Positions 1-5,638 of a DNA stretch of 5,638 nt are shown in pieces. The notes beneath the pieces were generated by a model that was not told the origin of the DNA, did no database searches, and saw only the letters and a program-made list of their open reading frames with translations. The stretch's first letter is position 1. Each line of letters starts with the position of its first letter. The DNA is taken from contig CAMLKW010000261.1 of NCBI GenBank assembly GCA_946480605.1, positions 1 to 5,638 on the forward strand. The letters are read 5' to 3'. This DNA comes from an uncultured Roseateles sp. GTDB lineage: Bacteria > Pseudomonadota > Gammaproteobacteria > Burkholderiales > Burkholderiaceae. The position numbers were made by a program, and so were the translations under genes.

Positions 1-782
1 TCGTAGGGCTGCTTCTTGCGCAGGTCCCAGGCGATGCCCGAGCCGCGCAGCATCGCACCGGTGAAGCCCATGTTGAGCGCGCGCTCGGGCGACACGACGC
101 CGATGCCAACCGTGCGCTGCTTCCAGATGCGGTTGTCGGTCAGCAGCGTCTCGTAGTCGTCGACGTTCTTCGGGAAGCGCTTGCAGAAGTCCTCGATGAA
201 GTCCAGCAGCGAGCCCGAACGGTTTTCGTTCAGCTGCGCGATGGCCTTGGCATTGCGGATCTTGCTGACCTGGTATTGCGGCATGCTGTCCGGCAGGTCG
301 CGGTAGACGCCACCCGGACGGAAGTAGGCCGCGTGCATGCGCGCCCCCGACACCGCCTCGTACATGTCGAAGATGTCCTCACGCTCGCGGAAGCAGTAGA
401 TGAGGATGTTCATCGCACCGCAGTCCAGGCCGTGGCAGCCCAGCCAGAGCAGGTGGTTCAGGATGCGGGTCAGCTCGCCGAACATCACGCGGATGTACTG
501 CGCGCGCTCCGGCACCTGGATGCCCAGCATCTTCTCGATGGCCAGACAGTAGGCGTGCTCGTTGGACATCATCGACACGTAGTCGAGGCGGTCCATGTAG
601 GGCAGCGACTGGATGAAGGTCTTGCTCTCGGCGAGCTTCTCGGTCGCGCGGTGCAGCAGGCCGATGTGCGGGTCGGCGCGCTGGATGACTTCGCCGTCCA
701 GTTCCAGCACCAGACGCAGCACGCCGTGGGCGGCCGGATGCTGGGGACCGAAGTTCAGCGTGTAGTTCTTGATTTCTGCCAT
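1..782 (-). CDS. nuoD: NADH-quinone oxidoreductase subunit D (NuoD), N-terminal part, cut by window edge
   Basis: This is the 49 kDa-type subunit of the peripheral arm of respiratory complex I, which with NuoB forms the quinone-reduction site at the membrane surface. The start codon at 780-782 gives a protein beginning [20 protein letters not shown]. The GPQHPAAHG loop (His15 and His19) and Tyr68 in the segment [17 protein letters not shown] match the conserved quinone-pocket loop and tyrosine of the family. The HRATEK segment (residues 44-49) is also typical. About 260 codons are present and the frame is open to the window edge, where it reads RKKQPYD. The usual length is about 417 residues, so roughly 157 C-terminal residues are missing only because the window ends. 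The start codon shares one base with the nuoC stop (TAATG), which points to translational coupling. NuoC and NuoD are separate here, unlike the fused NuoCD of enterobacteria. Confidence 0.97.
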   Translation of the reverse strand, partial: MAEIKNYTLNFGPQHPAAHGVLRLVLELDGEVIQRADPHIGLLHRATEKLAESKTFIQSLPYMDRLDYVSMMSNEHAYCLAIEKMLGIQVPERAQYIRVMFGELTRILNHLLWLGCHGLDCGAMNILIYCFREREDIFDMYEAVSGARMHAAYFRPGGVYRDLPDSMPQYQVSKIRNAKAIAQLNENRSGSLLDFIEDFCKRFPKNVDDYETLLTDNRIWKQRTVGIGVVSPERALNMGFTGAMLRGSGIAWDLRKKQPY

Positions 783-1378
783 TACAGACCGCCGTACTTG
801 TCTTCGCGGATGATGCGCGGCGTGATCTCGCGCGGCTCGATGGTCACCGGCTGGTAGATGACGCGCTTCTGCTCGGCGTCGTAGCGCATCTCGACGTGGC
901 CCGACACCGGGAAGTCCTTGCGCATCGGGTGACCGATGAAGCCGTAGTCCGTCAGGATGCGGCGCAGGTCGTTGTGGCCGTCGAAGATGACGCCGTACAT
1001 GTCAAATGCTTCGCGCTCGAACCAGTTGGCTGAGTTCCACACCGGCGTGATCGAGGCCACGGCGGGGAAGTCGTCATCGGTCGCGAAGACCTTCAGGCGC
1101 AGGCGGAAGTTGTGCGTGACGGACAGCAGGTGGCTGACGACCGCATAACGCAGGCCTTCGTAGCCGCCATTGCCGTAATCGCTGTAGTCGACGCCACAGA
1201 GGTCGATCAACTGCTCGAGCTTGAGATCGGCGTGGTCGCGCAGCGTGGTCGCGACGTCGAGGTAGTCGGCGGCGCGCACGGTCAGCGTCAGCTCGCCGAG
1301 AGCGTTCTTCAACTCGACGACACGCTCGCCGAGGATGGCACCAATCGTCTGGGCCAGGGTTTCAAGGTTGTGGCTCAT
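782..1378 (-). CDS. nuoC: NADH-quinone oxidoreductase subunit C (NuoC)
   Basis: This is the 30 kDa-type subunit of complex I, a cofactor-free scaffold in the peripheral arm that contacts NuoD and NuoB. I chose the ATG at 1376-1378, giving 198 residues starting [10 protein letters not shown], close to the roughly 200 residues usual for unfused betaproteobacterial NuoC. The reading frame stays open further upstream to about 1780, but that extension runs out of frame through nuoB, is rich in Arg and Ala, and has no family similarity. The 30 kDa signature is clear: [11 protein letters not shown] at 119-129, then [14 protein letters not shown] and GHPMRKDFP, ending at about residue 157. The C-terminus [17 protein letters not shown] is typical of the family. 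The start lies 8 bases after the nuoB stop, with only a weak purine-rich ribosome site (GCAGG), and the stop overlaps the nuoD start by one base. Both suggest coupled translation within the nuo operon. Confidence 0.97.
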   Translation of the reverse strand: MSHNLETLAQTIGAILGERVVELKNALGELTLTVRAADYLDVATTLRDHADLKLEQLIDLCGVDYSDYGNGGYEGLRYAVVSHLLSVTHNFRLRLKVFATDDDFPAVASITPVWNSANWFEREAFDMYGVIFDGHNDLRRILTDYGFIGHPMRKDFPVSGHVEMRYDAEQKRVIYQPVTIEPREITPRIIREDKYGGL

Positions 1379-1386
1379 CCTGCAGC

Positions 1387-1863
1387 TCAGCGGGCGATGG
1401 TGTTTTCGCGGCGGATCTTGGTCTGCAGCTGCAGGATGCCGTACAGCAGCGCCTCGGCCGTCGGCGGGCAGCCGGGCACATAGACGTCCACCGGCACGAT
1501 GCGATCGCAGCCGCGCACGACGGAATAGCTGTAGTGGTAGTAGCCGCCGCCGTTGGCGCAGGAGCCCATGGAGAGCACCCAGCGCGGCTCGGCCATCTGG
1601 TCGTAGACCTTGCGCAGCGCCGGCGCCATCTTGTTGCACAGCGTGCCGGCCACGATCATCAGATCGGATTGGCGCGGGCTCGGACGGAACAGCATGCCGA
1701 AGCGGTCGATGTCGTAGCGCGCGGCACCCGCGTGCATCATCTCCACGGCGCAACACGCCAAGCCGAACGTCATCGGCCACAGCGAGCCCGTCTTGGACCA
1801 GTTGATGAGCTTGTCGACCGACGTGGTGACGAAGCCCTCTTTCAAGACGCCTTCAATACCCAT
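1387..1863 (-). CDS. nuoB: NADH-quinone oxidoreductase subunit B (NuoB, PSST subunit)
   Basis: This subunit carries the [4Fe-4S] cluster N2, the last electron carrier before quinone in complex I. The protein is 158 residues from the ATG at 1861-1863. The four expected cluster ligands are all present: the adjacent pair Cys37-Cys38 in [14 protein letters not shown], Cys102 in [16 protein letters not shown], and Cys132 in [12 protein letters not shown]. The segment [15 protein letters not shown] (60-74) is also characteristic. The length matches other betaproteobacterial NuoB, and the C-terminus ends RRENTIAR. The start is 30 bases downstream of the nuoA stop. The spacer contains GGGAATTCC, which offers only a modest ribosome site. 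Nothing is missing or unusual. Confidence 0.98.
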   Translation of the reverse strand: MGIEGVLKEGFVTTSVDKLINWSKTGSLWPMTFGLACCAVEMMHAGAARYDIDRFGMLFRPSPRQSDLMIVAGTLCNKMAPALRKVYDQMAEPRWVLSMGSCANGGGYYHYSYSVVRGCDRIVPVDVYVPGCPPTAEALLYGILQLQTKIRRENTIAR

Positions 1864-1893
1864 TTGGAATTCCCAGCTTGTGTCGGCAGACGC

Positions 1894-2253
1894 TTATTCC
1901 CAATCCAGGGCGCCTTTTTTCCATTCGTAGGCAAAGCCCACGACCAGAATGCCGAGGAAGATCATCATCGCCCAGAAGCCCGTCTGGCCGATTTCCTTGA
2001 GCGCAACAGCCCACGGAAACAGGAAGGCAATTTCCAGGTCGAAAAGAATGAACAGGATGGCGACGAGGTAGTAGCGCACGTCGAATTTCATGCGCGCGTC
2101 TTCAAAGGCCTCGAAGCCGCATTCGTAGGGGGAATTCTTGGCCTGATCCGGCCGATTGGGGCCTAGCAGCGCGCCGAGCACCTGGGGTGCGATCCCGACC
2201 ACCGCGCCGACCAAGATGAAGAGGATGACGGGCAGGTATTGATCGAGATTCAT
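1894..2253 (-). CDS. nuoA: NADH-quinone oxidoreductase subunit A (NuoA)
   Basis: This is the small membrane subunit of complex I at the junction of the membrane and peripheral arms. The 119-residue protein has three predicted membrane segments, at about residues 6-30, 60-82 and 91-109. The long loop after the first helix contains the conserved PYECGFE motif (42-48). The second helix carries the acidic pair Asp72 and Glu74 in [12 protein letters not shown], which matches conserved charged residues studied in E. coli NuoA. The start at 2251-2253 is preceded by GGGAAAG, a plausible but imperfect ribosome site. It is the first gene of the nuo operon, and a 207-base spacer separates it from the upstream tRNA-Leu. 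A nuo promoter should lie in that spacer or further upstream, but I could not identify one with confidence. Confidence 0.97.
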   Translation of the reverse strand: MNLDQYLPVILFILVGAVVGIAPQVLGALLGPNRPDQAKNSPYECGFEAFEDARMKFDVRYYLVAILFILFDLEIAFLFPWAVALKEIGQTGFWAMMIFLGILVVGFAYEWKKGALDWE

Positions 2254-2310
2254 GAAGCTTTCCCGGGTCGGCTACGACTGATTGTCAACGGTGACCGCAA
2301 TGCAGGCCCC

Positions 2311-2368
2311 CAAAGCAAACGGGCGCGCCACCAGCGAATCGAAAGATATCGCTCGCGGATCGCGCCCG
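2311..2368 (-). terminator. Stem-loop with T-rich tail between tRNA-Leu and nuoA (possible terminator or attenuator)
   Basis: On the minus strand CGGGCGCG (2368 to 2361) is perfectly complementary to CGCGCCCG (2327 to 2320). The 33-base interior can fold further: GCGAG and CGA (2356-2349) pair with TCG (2342-2340) and TTCGC (2338-2334), leaving A2339 bulged. The 3' arm is followed at once by TTTGCTTT (2319-2312). A GC-rich stem plus T-rich tract is the form of an intrinsic terminator, although the tract is interrupted and the hairpin is long. It could end tRNA-Leu transcripts, attenuate read-through into nuo, or be a structured leader. Confidence 0.4.
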
Positions 2369-2429
2369 CCCTGAACCTTGCCTCACCACCCTTGCAGGCA
2401 GCTTCGGCGACAGGCCGCTTTGACTGATT

Positions 2430-2448
2430 CCCTGCGCAAGACGCAAGG
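2430..2448 (-). other. Short hairpin just downstream of tRNA-Leu
   Basis: Starting 12 bases after the encoded CCA, the minus strand reads CCTTGCG, TCTTG, CGCAGGG. This forms a seven-pair stem with one G·U pair and a five-base loop. It is not followed by a T tract (AATCAGTCAA follows), so it does not fit a standard intrinsic terminator. It might act as a 3' trailer structure during tRNA maturation. The pairing is visible in the sequence; the function is inferred. Confidence 0.35.
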
Positions 2449-2460
2449 ATCACCTATGTT

Positions 2461-2545
2461 TGGTGCCGTCGGCGAGACTCGAACTCGCACAGCTTTCGCC
2501 ACTACCCCCTCAAGATAGCGTGTCTACCAATTTCACCACGACGGC
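2461..2545 (-). tRNA. tRNA-Leu, anticodon GAG
   Basis: The 85-base minus-strand sequence folds as a complete type II tRNA. The acceptor arm GCCGTCG pairs perfectly with CGACGGC, followed by discriminator A and a genome-encoded CCA (2461-2463). The D stem is GTG/CAC with TTGGTAGA in its loop. The anticodon stem is CTATC/GGTAG (one T·G pair) around the loop TTGAGGG, which puts GAG at positions 34-36 and G at 37. A 13-base variable arm (GGC, GAAA, GCT core) marks the leucine/serine class. The T stem GCGAG/CTCGC encloses TTCGAGT. The anticodon reads the leucine codons CUC and CUU. The sequence closely resembles E. coli tRNA-Leu(GAG) as I recall it. It lies between secG and the nuo operon on the same strand. 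Confidence 0.97.
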
Positions 2546-2560
2546 AGGAATTCATTCTGG

Positions 2561-2588
2561 CTGGCAACTGGGAGGGTTTTCTTGCCAG
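2561..2588 (-). repeat. Inverted repeat upstream of tRNA-Leu
   Basis: The minus strand reads CTGGCAA (2588 to 2582), a 14-base spacer, then TTGCCAG (2567 to 2561): perfect seven-base arms. If transcription starts from the candidate -10 at 2599-2606, this would form a hairpin near the 5' end of the tRNA precursor, about 15 bases before the mature 5' end. It could be a leader structure, a processing signal or a protein-binding site. Only the symmetry is seen directly. Confidence 0.4.
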
Positions 2589-2598
2589 ACAGCCTCGC

Positions 2599-2606
2599 AT
2601 TCTATA
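2599..2606 (-). promoter_or_regulatory. Candidate -10 element for the tRNA-Leu gene
   Basis: The minus strand contains TATAGAAT, an A/T-rich hexamer match standing out in GC-rich DNA, between secG and tRNA-Leu. It is followed by GCGAGGC, a GC-rich discriminator of the kind seen at stringently controlled stable-RNA promoters. A start near 2592-2594 would give a leader of about 47 bases before the tRNA. The weak point is the -35 region: the best match, TTCACC, lies about 20 bases upstream of TATAGA, longer than the usual 16-18. Read-through from secG is the alternative. Confidence 0.4.
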
Positions 2607-2655
2607 CCGGAAATTGGGGACATCCCGGTGAAGCGACGAGGCTTTTAGTCAGACA

Positions 2656-3042
2656 TCAGCTGCCCGCGGCCGAGCCCGCAACGGAGGCCGGCGCGGCAGG
2701 CGCCACGATAGCTCCCGGGATGGCCGCGGCACCCGAGGCGGCCGGCGCCACAGCGGCCGGCGAGCGATCCAGCGCCGTATCGGACGTGCCGGAAGTCGAC
2801 ACACCGCTGTTGGACAGGAAGGCCAGACCCAGGGTGCAGCCGAAGAACAGCGTCGCTGCAACAGCCGTGCTGCGCGACAGGAAGTTGGCACTACCCGTGG
2901 CACCAAACAGGCTGCCGGACGCTCCGCCACCAAAGGACGCACCCATGTCCGCACCCTTACCCTGCTGCAACAGCACCAGGCCGATGATCGCCAGGGCAGA
3001 CAGCAGTTGAACGATCAAAACCAGATTTGCAAAGAACTGCAT
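2656..3042 (-). CDS. secG: Protein translocase subunit SecG
   Basis: SecG is the accessory membrane subunit of the SecYEG channel and assists SecA-driven export. The ATG at 3040-3042 gives 128 residues beginning MQFFANLVLIVQLL. This start is favoured because GGAG (3051-3054) sits 8 bases upstream. An in-frame GTG at 3049-3051 would add three residues but overlaps that ribosome site. Two membrane segments are visible, at about 3-25 and 59-77. Between them is the conserved Gly/Ser-rich loop, with LLQQGKGADMGASFGGG and SLFGATGSANFLSR. The tail from about residue 79 is low-complexity, rich in Ala, Pro, Gly and Ser. Such tails vary between species and explain why the protein is longer than the 110 residues of E. 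coli SecG. It lies 59 bases after tpiA and 110 bases before tRNA-Leu, and I see no clear terminator after it. Confidence 0.95.
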   Translation of the reverse strand: MQFFANLVLIVQLLSALAIIGLVLLQQGKGADMGASFGGGASGSLFGATGSANFLSRSTAVAATLFFGCTLGLAFLSNSGVSTSGTSDTALDRSPAAVAPAASGAAAIPGAIVAPAAPASVAGSAAGS

Positions 3043-3050
3043 TCCAAACA

Positions 3051-3054
3051 CTCC
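3051..3054 (-). promoter_or_regulatory. Ribosome binding site deciding the secG start
   Basis: GGAG on the minus strand lies 8 bases before the ATG at 3040-3042. It supports that ATG over the in-frame GTG at 3049-3051, whose first base is the last G of this site. Another ATG at 3054-3056 is in a different frame. Confidence 0.7.
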
Positions 3055-3068
3055 ATCAAAACGCTTGT

Positions 3069-3093
3069 GGCGCCCTACCCGCCGGCGGGCGCC
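3069..3093 (-). repeat. GC-rich inverted repeat in the tpiA-secG spacer
   Basis: GGCGCCC (3093 to 3087 on the minus strand) pairs perfectly with GGGCGCC (3075 to 3069) across 11 bases. Overlapping this is a perfect 12-base palindrome, CCCGCCGGCGGG, at 3078-3089, so two mutually exclusive folds are possible. No T tract follows directly; GTTTTG appears 6 bases further on, just before the secG ribosome site at 3051-3054. It may reduce transcription or translation of secG relative to tpiA, or block 3' decay of upstream mRNA. The symmetry is seen; the role is inferred. Confidence 0.4.
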
Positions 3094-3101
3094 TTGGAAA
3101 C

Positions 3102-3845
3102 TCAGTGCGCCGCTGCACGGCAGATGGCCGCGAAGTCGGCCACCTTCAACGACGCACCGCCAATGAGGCCGCCGTCGATGTCCGCCTGGGAAAACAGCTC
3201 AGCCGCGTTGTCCGCCTTGACGCTGCCTCCGTACAGAATGCGCATGACGCCGGAGCGATCTGTCGCCGCATGCAATTGGGCACGCAACACCGCATGCACG
3301 GCTTGAGCCTCGGCCGGCGTCGCCGTCAGGCCGGTGCCGATGGCCCAGACGGGCTCGTAGGCGACGACCATCTCGCCGGTGCAATGACCCAGCGTGTGAA
3401 TGACGGCCGCGAGCTGGCGCTTGACGACGGCCTCGGTCTGGCCGGCCTCGCGCTCGGCACGCGTCTCGCCGACGCAGACGATGGGCGTCACGCCGTGCGC
3501 CAGCGCAGCCTTGGCCTTGTCGGCAACAAGCTGGTCGCTCTCGGCGTGGTAGGCGCGGCGCTCTGAGTGCCCCACGATGACGTAGCGGCAGCCGACGTCA
3601 TGGAGCATGGCCGAAGACACCTCGCCGGTATAGGCACCCTGCTCGTGCGACGAGCAGTCCTGCGCACCGTAGGCGATCGTCGTGCCGGTCAGTGCCAACG
3701 CCGTCTCGGCGATGTACAGAAAGGGCACGCAGACGGCGACGTCGGCGTTCCAGGGGCCAGCCTCTTTTAGGCCAGCCAGCAATTGGGCATTGGCAGCACG
3801 GCTGCCATGCATCTTCCAGTTGCCCACGACGAGTTTCTTTCTCAT
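3102..3845 (-). CDS. tpiA: Triosephosphate isomerase
   Basis: This cytoplasmic TIM-barrel enzyme interconverts dihydroxyacetone phosphate and glyceraldehyde 3-phosphate in glycolysis and gluconeogenesis. The 247-residue length is normal for the family. The catalytic set is complete: Asn9 and Lys11 in VVGNWKMHG, the electrophile His93 in [10 protein letters not shown], and the base Glu164 in [12 protein letters not shown], followed by the mobile phosphate-gripping loop. The phosphate-binding YGGSVK (205-210) and the late GLIGGASLK segment (226-234) are also present. The ATG at 3843-3845 is preceded by GGAG (3854-3857) with an 8-base spacer, the clearest ribosome site in the window. It begins 13 bases after the quinone oxidoreductase stop, so the two are probably co-transcribed. 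secG follows after a 59-base spacer holding a GC-rich inverted repeat. Confidence 0.98.
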   Translation of the reverse strand: MRKKLVVGNWKMHGSRAANAQLLAGLKEAGPWNADVAVCVPFLYIAETALALTGTTIAYGAQDCSSHEQGAYTGEVSSAMLHDVGCRYVIVGHSERRAYHAESDQLVADKAKAALAHGVTPIVCVGETRAEREAGQTEAVVKRQLAAVIHTLGHCTGEMVVAYEPVWAIGTGLTATPAEAQAVHAVLRAQLHAATDRSGVMRILYGGSVKADNAAELFSQADIDGGLIGGASLKVADFAAICRAAAH

Positions 3846-3858
3846 CTCTCGTTCTCCA

Positions 3859-4845
3859 TCACCAGGTCAGCACGATCTTGCCGATGTGTTGGTTGGATTC
3901 CATCAACGCATGCGCCTCGGCCGCCTGAGCCGCGGGCAGTTCGCGGCAGATCACGGGCCTGATCTGGCCCGCGTCGATCAGCGGCCAGACCTTGTCGCAC
4001 AGCGAGCGCGCAAGGTCGGCCTTGAACCCGGCCGAGCGCGGACGCAACGTCGAGCCCGTGATGGTCAGGCGCTTGCGCAGCACGAGGCCGGCATCGATCT
4101 CCGACTTCACGCCGCCTTGTACGGCGATCAGCGCGAGACGACCGTCTTCGGCTAGCGCTTGCACGCCACGGCCAATGTAGTCACCGGCCACCATGTCCAG
4201 GATCACGTCGACACCACGACCGCCCGTGGCAGCCTTGGCAACAGCCACGAAGTCCTGCTCGCGGTAGTTGATCGCCACGTCGGCACCGAGCGCCTTGCAG
4301 GCCTCGGCCTTGTCGGCACTGCCCACCGTCACTAGCACGCGAGCGCCCAGCGCCTTGGCGATCTGGATGGCCGTCACGCCGATGCCGCTGGAGCCACCGT
4401 GGATCAGCAGCGTCTCGCCGGCCTTCAGGCCGGCGCGGTCGAACACGTTGGCCCAGACGGTGAAGCAGGTTTCAGGCAGCGTGGCCGCCTGCGTCAGCGT
4501 CCAGCCCTTGGGCACCGGCAGGCACTGGCCGACTGGCGCGGCGCACAACTCGGCATAGCCGCCACCATTGACCAGCGCGCAGACCTTGTCACCCAACTTG
4601 AAGCCATGCGCAGCCAAGGCTGAAGCATCACCGGCGACGATCTCGCCGGCCACCTCCAGACCGGGCAGCTCACTCGCCCCCGGCGGCGGCGGATAGGCGC
4701 CCTTGCGCTGCAGCACGTCCGGGCGGTTGATGCCCGAGGCTGCAACGCGGATCAGGCACTCACCCGGGCCCACGACTGGATCCGGCCGTTCGGCCAACTC
4801 CAGCACCTCGGGCCCACCGGGGCGGGTGATTGCGATGGCTTTCAT
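3859..4845 (-). CDS. NAD(P)H:quinone oxidoreductase, zinc-independent MDR family (PIG3/Qor-like)
   Basis: This is a 328-residue member of the medium-chain dehydrogenase/reductase superfamily, related to bacterial Qor and human TP53I3 (PIG3). Such enzymes transfer hydride from NADPH to quinones or other reactive carbonyls. The N-terminal GroES-like domain (about 1-120) has the hallmark segments [19 protein letters not shown] (38-56) and [10 protein letters not shown] (60-69). The Rossmann domain carries the cofactor-binding turn HGGSSGIG (149-156). I see no cysteine-rich structural zinc lobe and no catalytic-zinc GHE motif, which fits the zinc-independent branch. The start at 4843-4845 is 11 bases after the pnp stop with no clear ribosome site, suggesting translation coupled to pnp. 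tpiA follows after 13 bases. The physiological substrate cannot be read from the sequence. Many genomes label such genes qor or simply quinone oxidoreductase, so I give no symbol. Confidence 0.9.
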   Translation of the reverse strand: MKAIAITRPGGPEVLELAERPDPVVGPGECLIRVAASGINRPDVLQRKGAYPPPPGASELPGLEVAGEIVAGDASALAAHGFKLGDKVCALVNGGGYAELCAAPVGQCLPVPKGWTLTQAATLPETCFTVWANVFDRAGLKAGETLLIHGGSSGIGVTAIQIAKALGARVLVTVGSADKAEACKALGADVAINYREQDFVAVAKAATGGRGVDVILDMVAGDYIGRGVQALAEDGRLALIAVQGGVKSEIDAGLVLRKRLTITGSTLRPRSAGFKADLARSLCDKVWPLIDAGQIRPVICRELPAAQAAEAHALMESNQHIGKIVLTW

Positions 4846-4856
4846 CGCTTGAGCAA

Positions 4857-5638
4857 TTACTCAGCTGCGGGCGGCGTCGCCTCAGCAGCCGGGGCAGCTT
4901 CGCGCTCCGGACGGTCAAGCAGCGCCTTCATGGACAGCTTGATGCGGCCCTTCTCGTCGGTCTCCAGCACCTTGACCTTGACCACCTGGCCTTCCTGCAG
5001 GAAGTCGGTGACCTTCTCGACGCGCTGGTGGGCGATCTGGCTGATGTGCAGCAGACCGTCCTTGCCGGGCAGCAGGTTCACGAGCGCACCGAAGTCGAGG
5101 ATCTTGGTGACCGGGCCTTCATAGACCTTGCCCACTTCGACTTCAGCGGTGATCTCCTCGATGCGCTTCTTCGCGAGGGCGGCCTTTTCGCCGTCCGTCG
5201 AAGCGATCGTGATGGTGCCGTCCTCGGCGATGTCGATCGTCGTGCCGGTTTCCTCGGTCAGCGCGCGGATGGTGGCGCCGCCCTTGCCGATCACGTCGCG
5301 GATCTTCTCCGGGTTGATCTTCATCGTGTACAGGCGCGGGGCGAACTGCGAGACCTCGGTCTTCGCCTCGCCCACGGCTTCCTGCATCTTGCCCAGGATG
5401 TGCATGCGCGCCTCCTTGGCCTGGGCCAGCGCGACCTGCATGATTTCCTTCGTGATGCCCTGGATCTTGATGTCCATCTGCAGGGCCGTGATGCCGGTCG
5501 TCGTGCCGGCCACCTTGAAGTCCATGTCGCCCAGGTGATCTTCGTCACCCAGGATGTCGGTCAGCACGGCGAAGCGGTTGCCGTCCTTGATCAGGCCCAT
5601 GGCGATGCCGGCCACGTGGGCCTTCATCGGCACGCCGG
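4857..5638 (-). CDS. pnp: Polyribonucleotide nucleotidyltransferase (PNPase), C-terminal part, cut by window edge
   Basis: PNPase is a trimeric phosphorolytic 3'-5' exoribonuclease that degrades RNA to nucleoside diphosphates and can add 3' tails; in many bacteria it acts with RNase E. Here 259 codons plus the stop are present, and the frame is open to the right edge, where it reads [17 protein letters not shown]. By comparison with a family length of about 700 residues, some 450 N-terminal residues lie outside. In fragment numbering, the end of the second RNase PH domain holds [14 protein letters not shown], whose Asp31 and Asp37 match the metal-binding Asp486 and Asp492 of E. coli PNPase. 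A KH domain follows (about 101-162) with the GKGG loop at 117-120. An S1 domain comes next (about 169-238; [18 protein letters not shown], then [16 protein letters not shown]). A short Ala/Pro/Glu-rich tail ends at the TAA at 4857-4859. Confidence 0.97.
   Translation of the reverse strand, partial: GVPMKAHVAGIAMGLIKDGNRFAVLTDILGDEDHLGDMDFKVAGTTTGITALQMDIKIQGITKEIMQVALAQAKEARMHILGKMQEAVGEAKTEVSQFAPRLYTMKINPEKIRDVIGKGGATIRALTEETGTTIDIAEDGTITIASTDGEKAALAKKRIEEITAEVEVGKVYEGPVTKILDFGALVNLLPGKDGLLHISQIAHQRVEKVTDFLQEGQVVKVKVLETDEKGRIKLSMKALLDRPEREAAPAAEATPPAAE

Noticed and set aside
276..857. Plus-strand open frame of 193 codons opposite nuoD and the end of nuoC.
   Set aside because: It is antisense to conserved coding sequence, with a composition rich in His, Val, Arg and Gln typical of reverse-frame shadows, and has no recognisable domain or ribosome site.
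1379..1780. Open frame extending nuoC upstream by about 134 codons through nuoB in another frame.
   Set aside because: The translation is Arg/Ala/Leu-rich without family similarity, and nuoB in the other frame is fully conserved. NuoC has its usual length from the ATG at 1376-1378, so the extension is a GC-rich shadow frame.
2281..2288. TTGACAAT on the minus strand, a perfect -35 hexamer upstream of nuoA.
   Set aside because: At the normal spacing the -10 position reads CGGGAA, and transcription would start almost at the nuoA start codon. Read as a -10 (GACAAT), it has no -35 partner.
2254..2460. Possible small gene in the tRNA-Leu to nuoA spacer (short open frames on both strands).
   Set aside because: The short frames are Arg-rich, have no good ribosome site and overlap the stem-loops. 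No protein family is recognisable.
3027..3566. Plus-strand open frame of 179 codons opposite tpiA and the start of secG.
   Set aside because: It mirrors the tpiA codons on the other strand and shows no domain. tpiA has all its catalytic residues, so the antisense frame is a by-product of GC-rich codon use.
1..5638. Search for a mobile element, CRISPR array, phage remnant, defence or toxin-antitoxin module near the tRNA, a common integration site.
   Set aside because: The tRNA is intact and flanked by housekeeping genes. I see no duplicated tRNA 3' end, integrase, terminal repeats or spaced direct repeats.

Overview
This window is a stretch of core chromosome from a GC-rich betaproteobacterium, most likely order Burkholderiales. 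Three things suggest this: the protein sequences, NuoC and NuoD as separate proteins (enterobacteria fuse them), and the gene order pnp – quinone oxidoreductase – tpiA – secG – tRNA-Leu – nuoABCD, which I recall as typical of that order. NuoB and NuoC read to me more like the Comamonadaceae/Rubrivivax side than Burkholderia, but that is an impression from memory, not a search result.

Every supported gene lies on the minus strand, so transcription runs from high to low coordinates. At the right edge is the C-terminal third of pnp (KH and S1 RNA-binding domains, cut by the window end). After 11 bases comes a PIG3/Qor-type NAD(P)H:quinone oxidoreductase, after 13 bases triosephosphate isomerase (tpiA), and after 59 bases secG. 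A 110-base spacer with a candidate -10 element leads to a complete tRNA-Leu with anticodon GAG and encoded CCA. A 207-base spacer with two stem-loops follows, one ending in a T-rich run. Then the respiratory complex I operon begins: nuoA, nuoB, nuoC and the first 260 codons of nuoD, which leaves the window at the left edge.

Functionally the window joins RNA turnover (PNPase), quinone or carbonyl redox metabolism, glycolysis, protein export (SecYEG accessory subunit), decoding of CUC/CUU leucine codons, and the start of NADH:quinone oxidoreductase assembly. NuoB carries the terminal N2 iron-sulfur cluster, NuoC and NuoD build the peripheral arm around it, and NuoA is part of the membrane arm next to the quinone site.

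I found no mobile element, CRISPR array, defence or toxin cassette, or unexplained large gene. All proteins look intact with their expected catalytic residues, and the long open frames on the plus strand look like shadows of these genes in GC-rich DNA. The only structure not explained by the genes is in the spacers around the tRNA and between tpiA and secG: several inverted repeats, a possible tRNA promoter and a possible terminator or attenuator ahead of nuoA. I do not see evidence for a novel biological system here.
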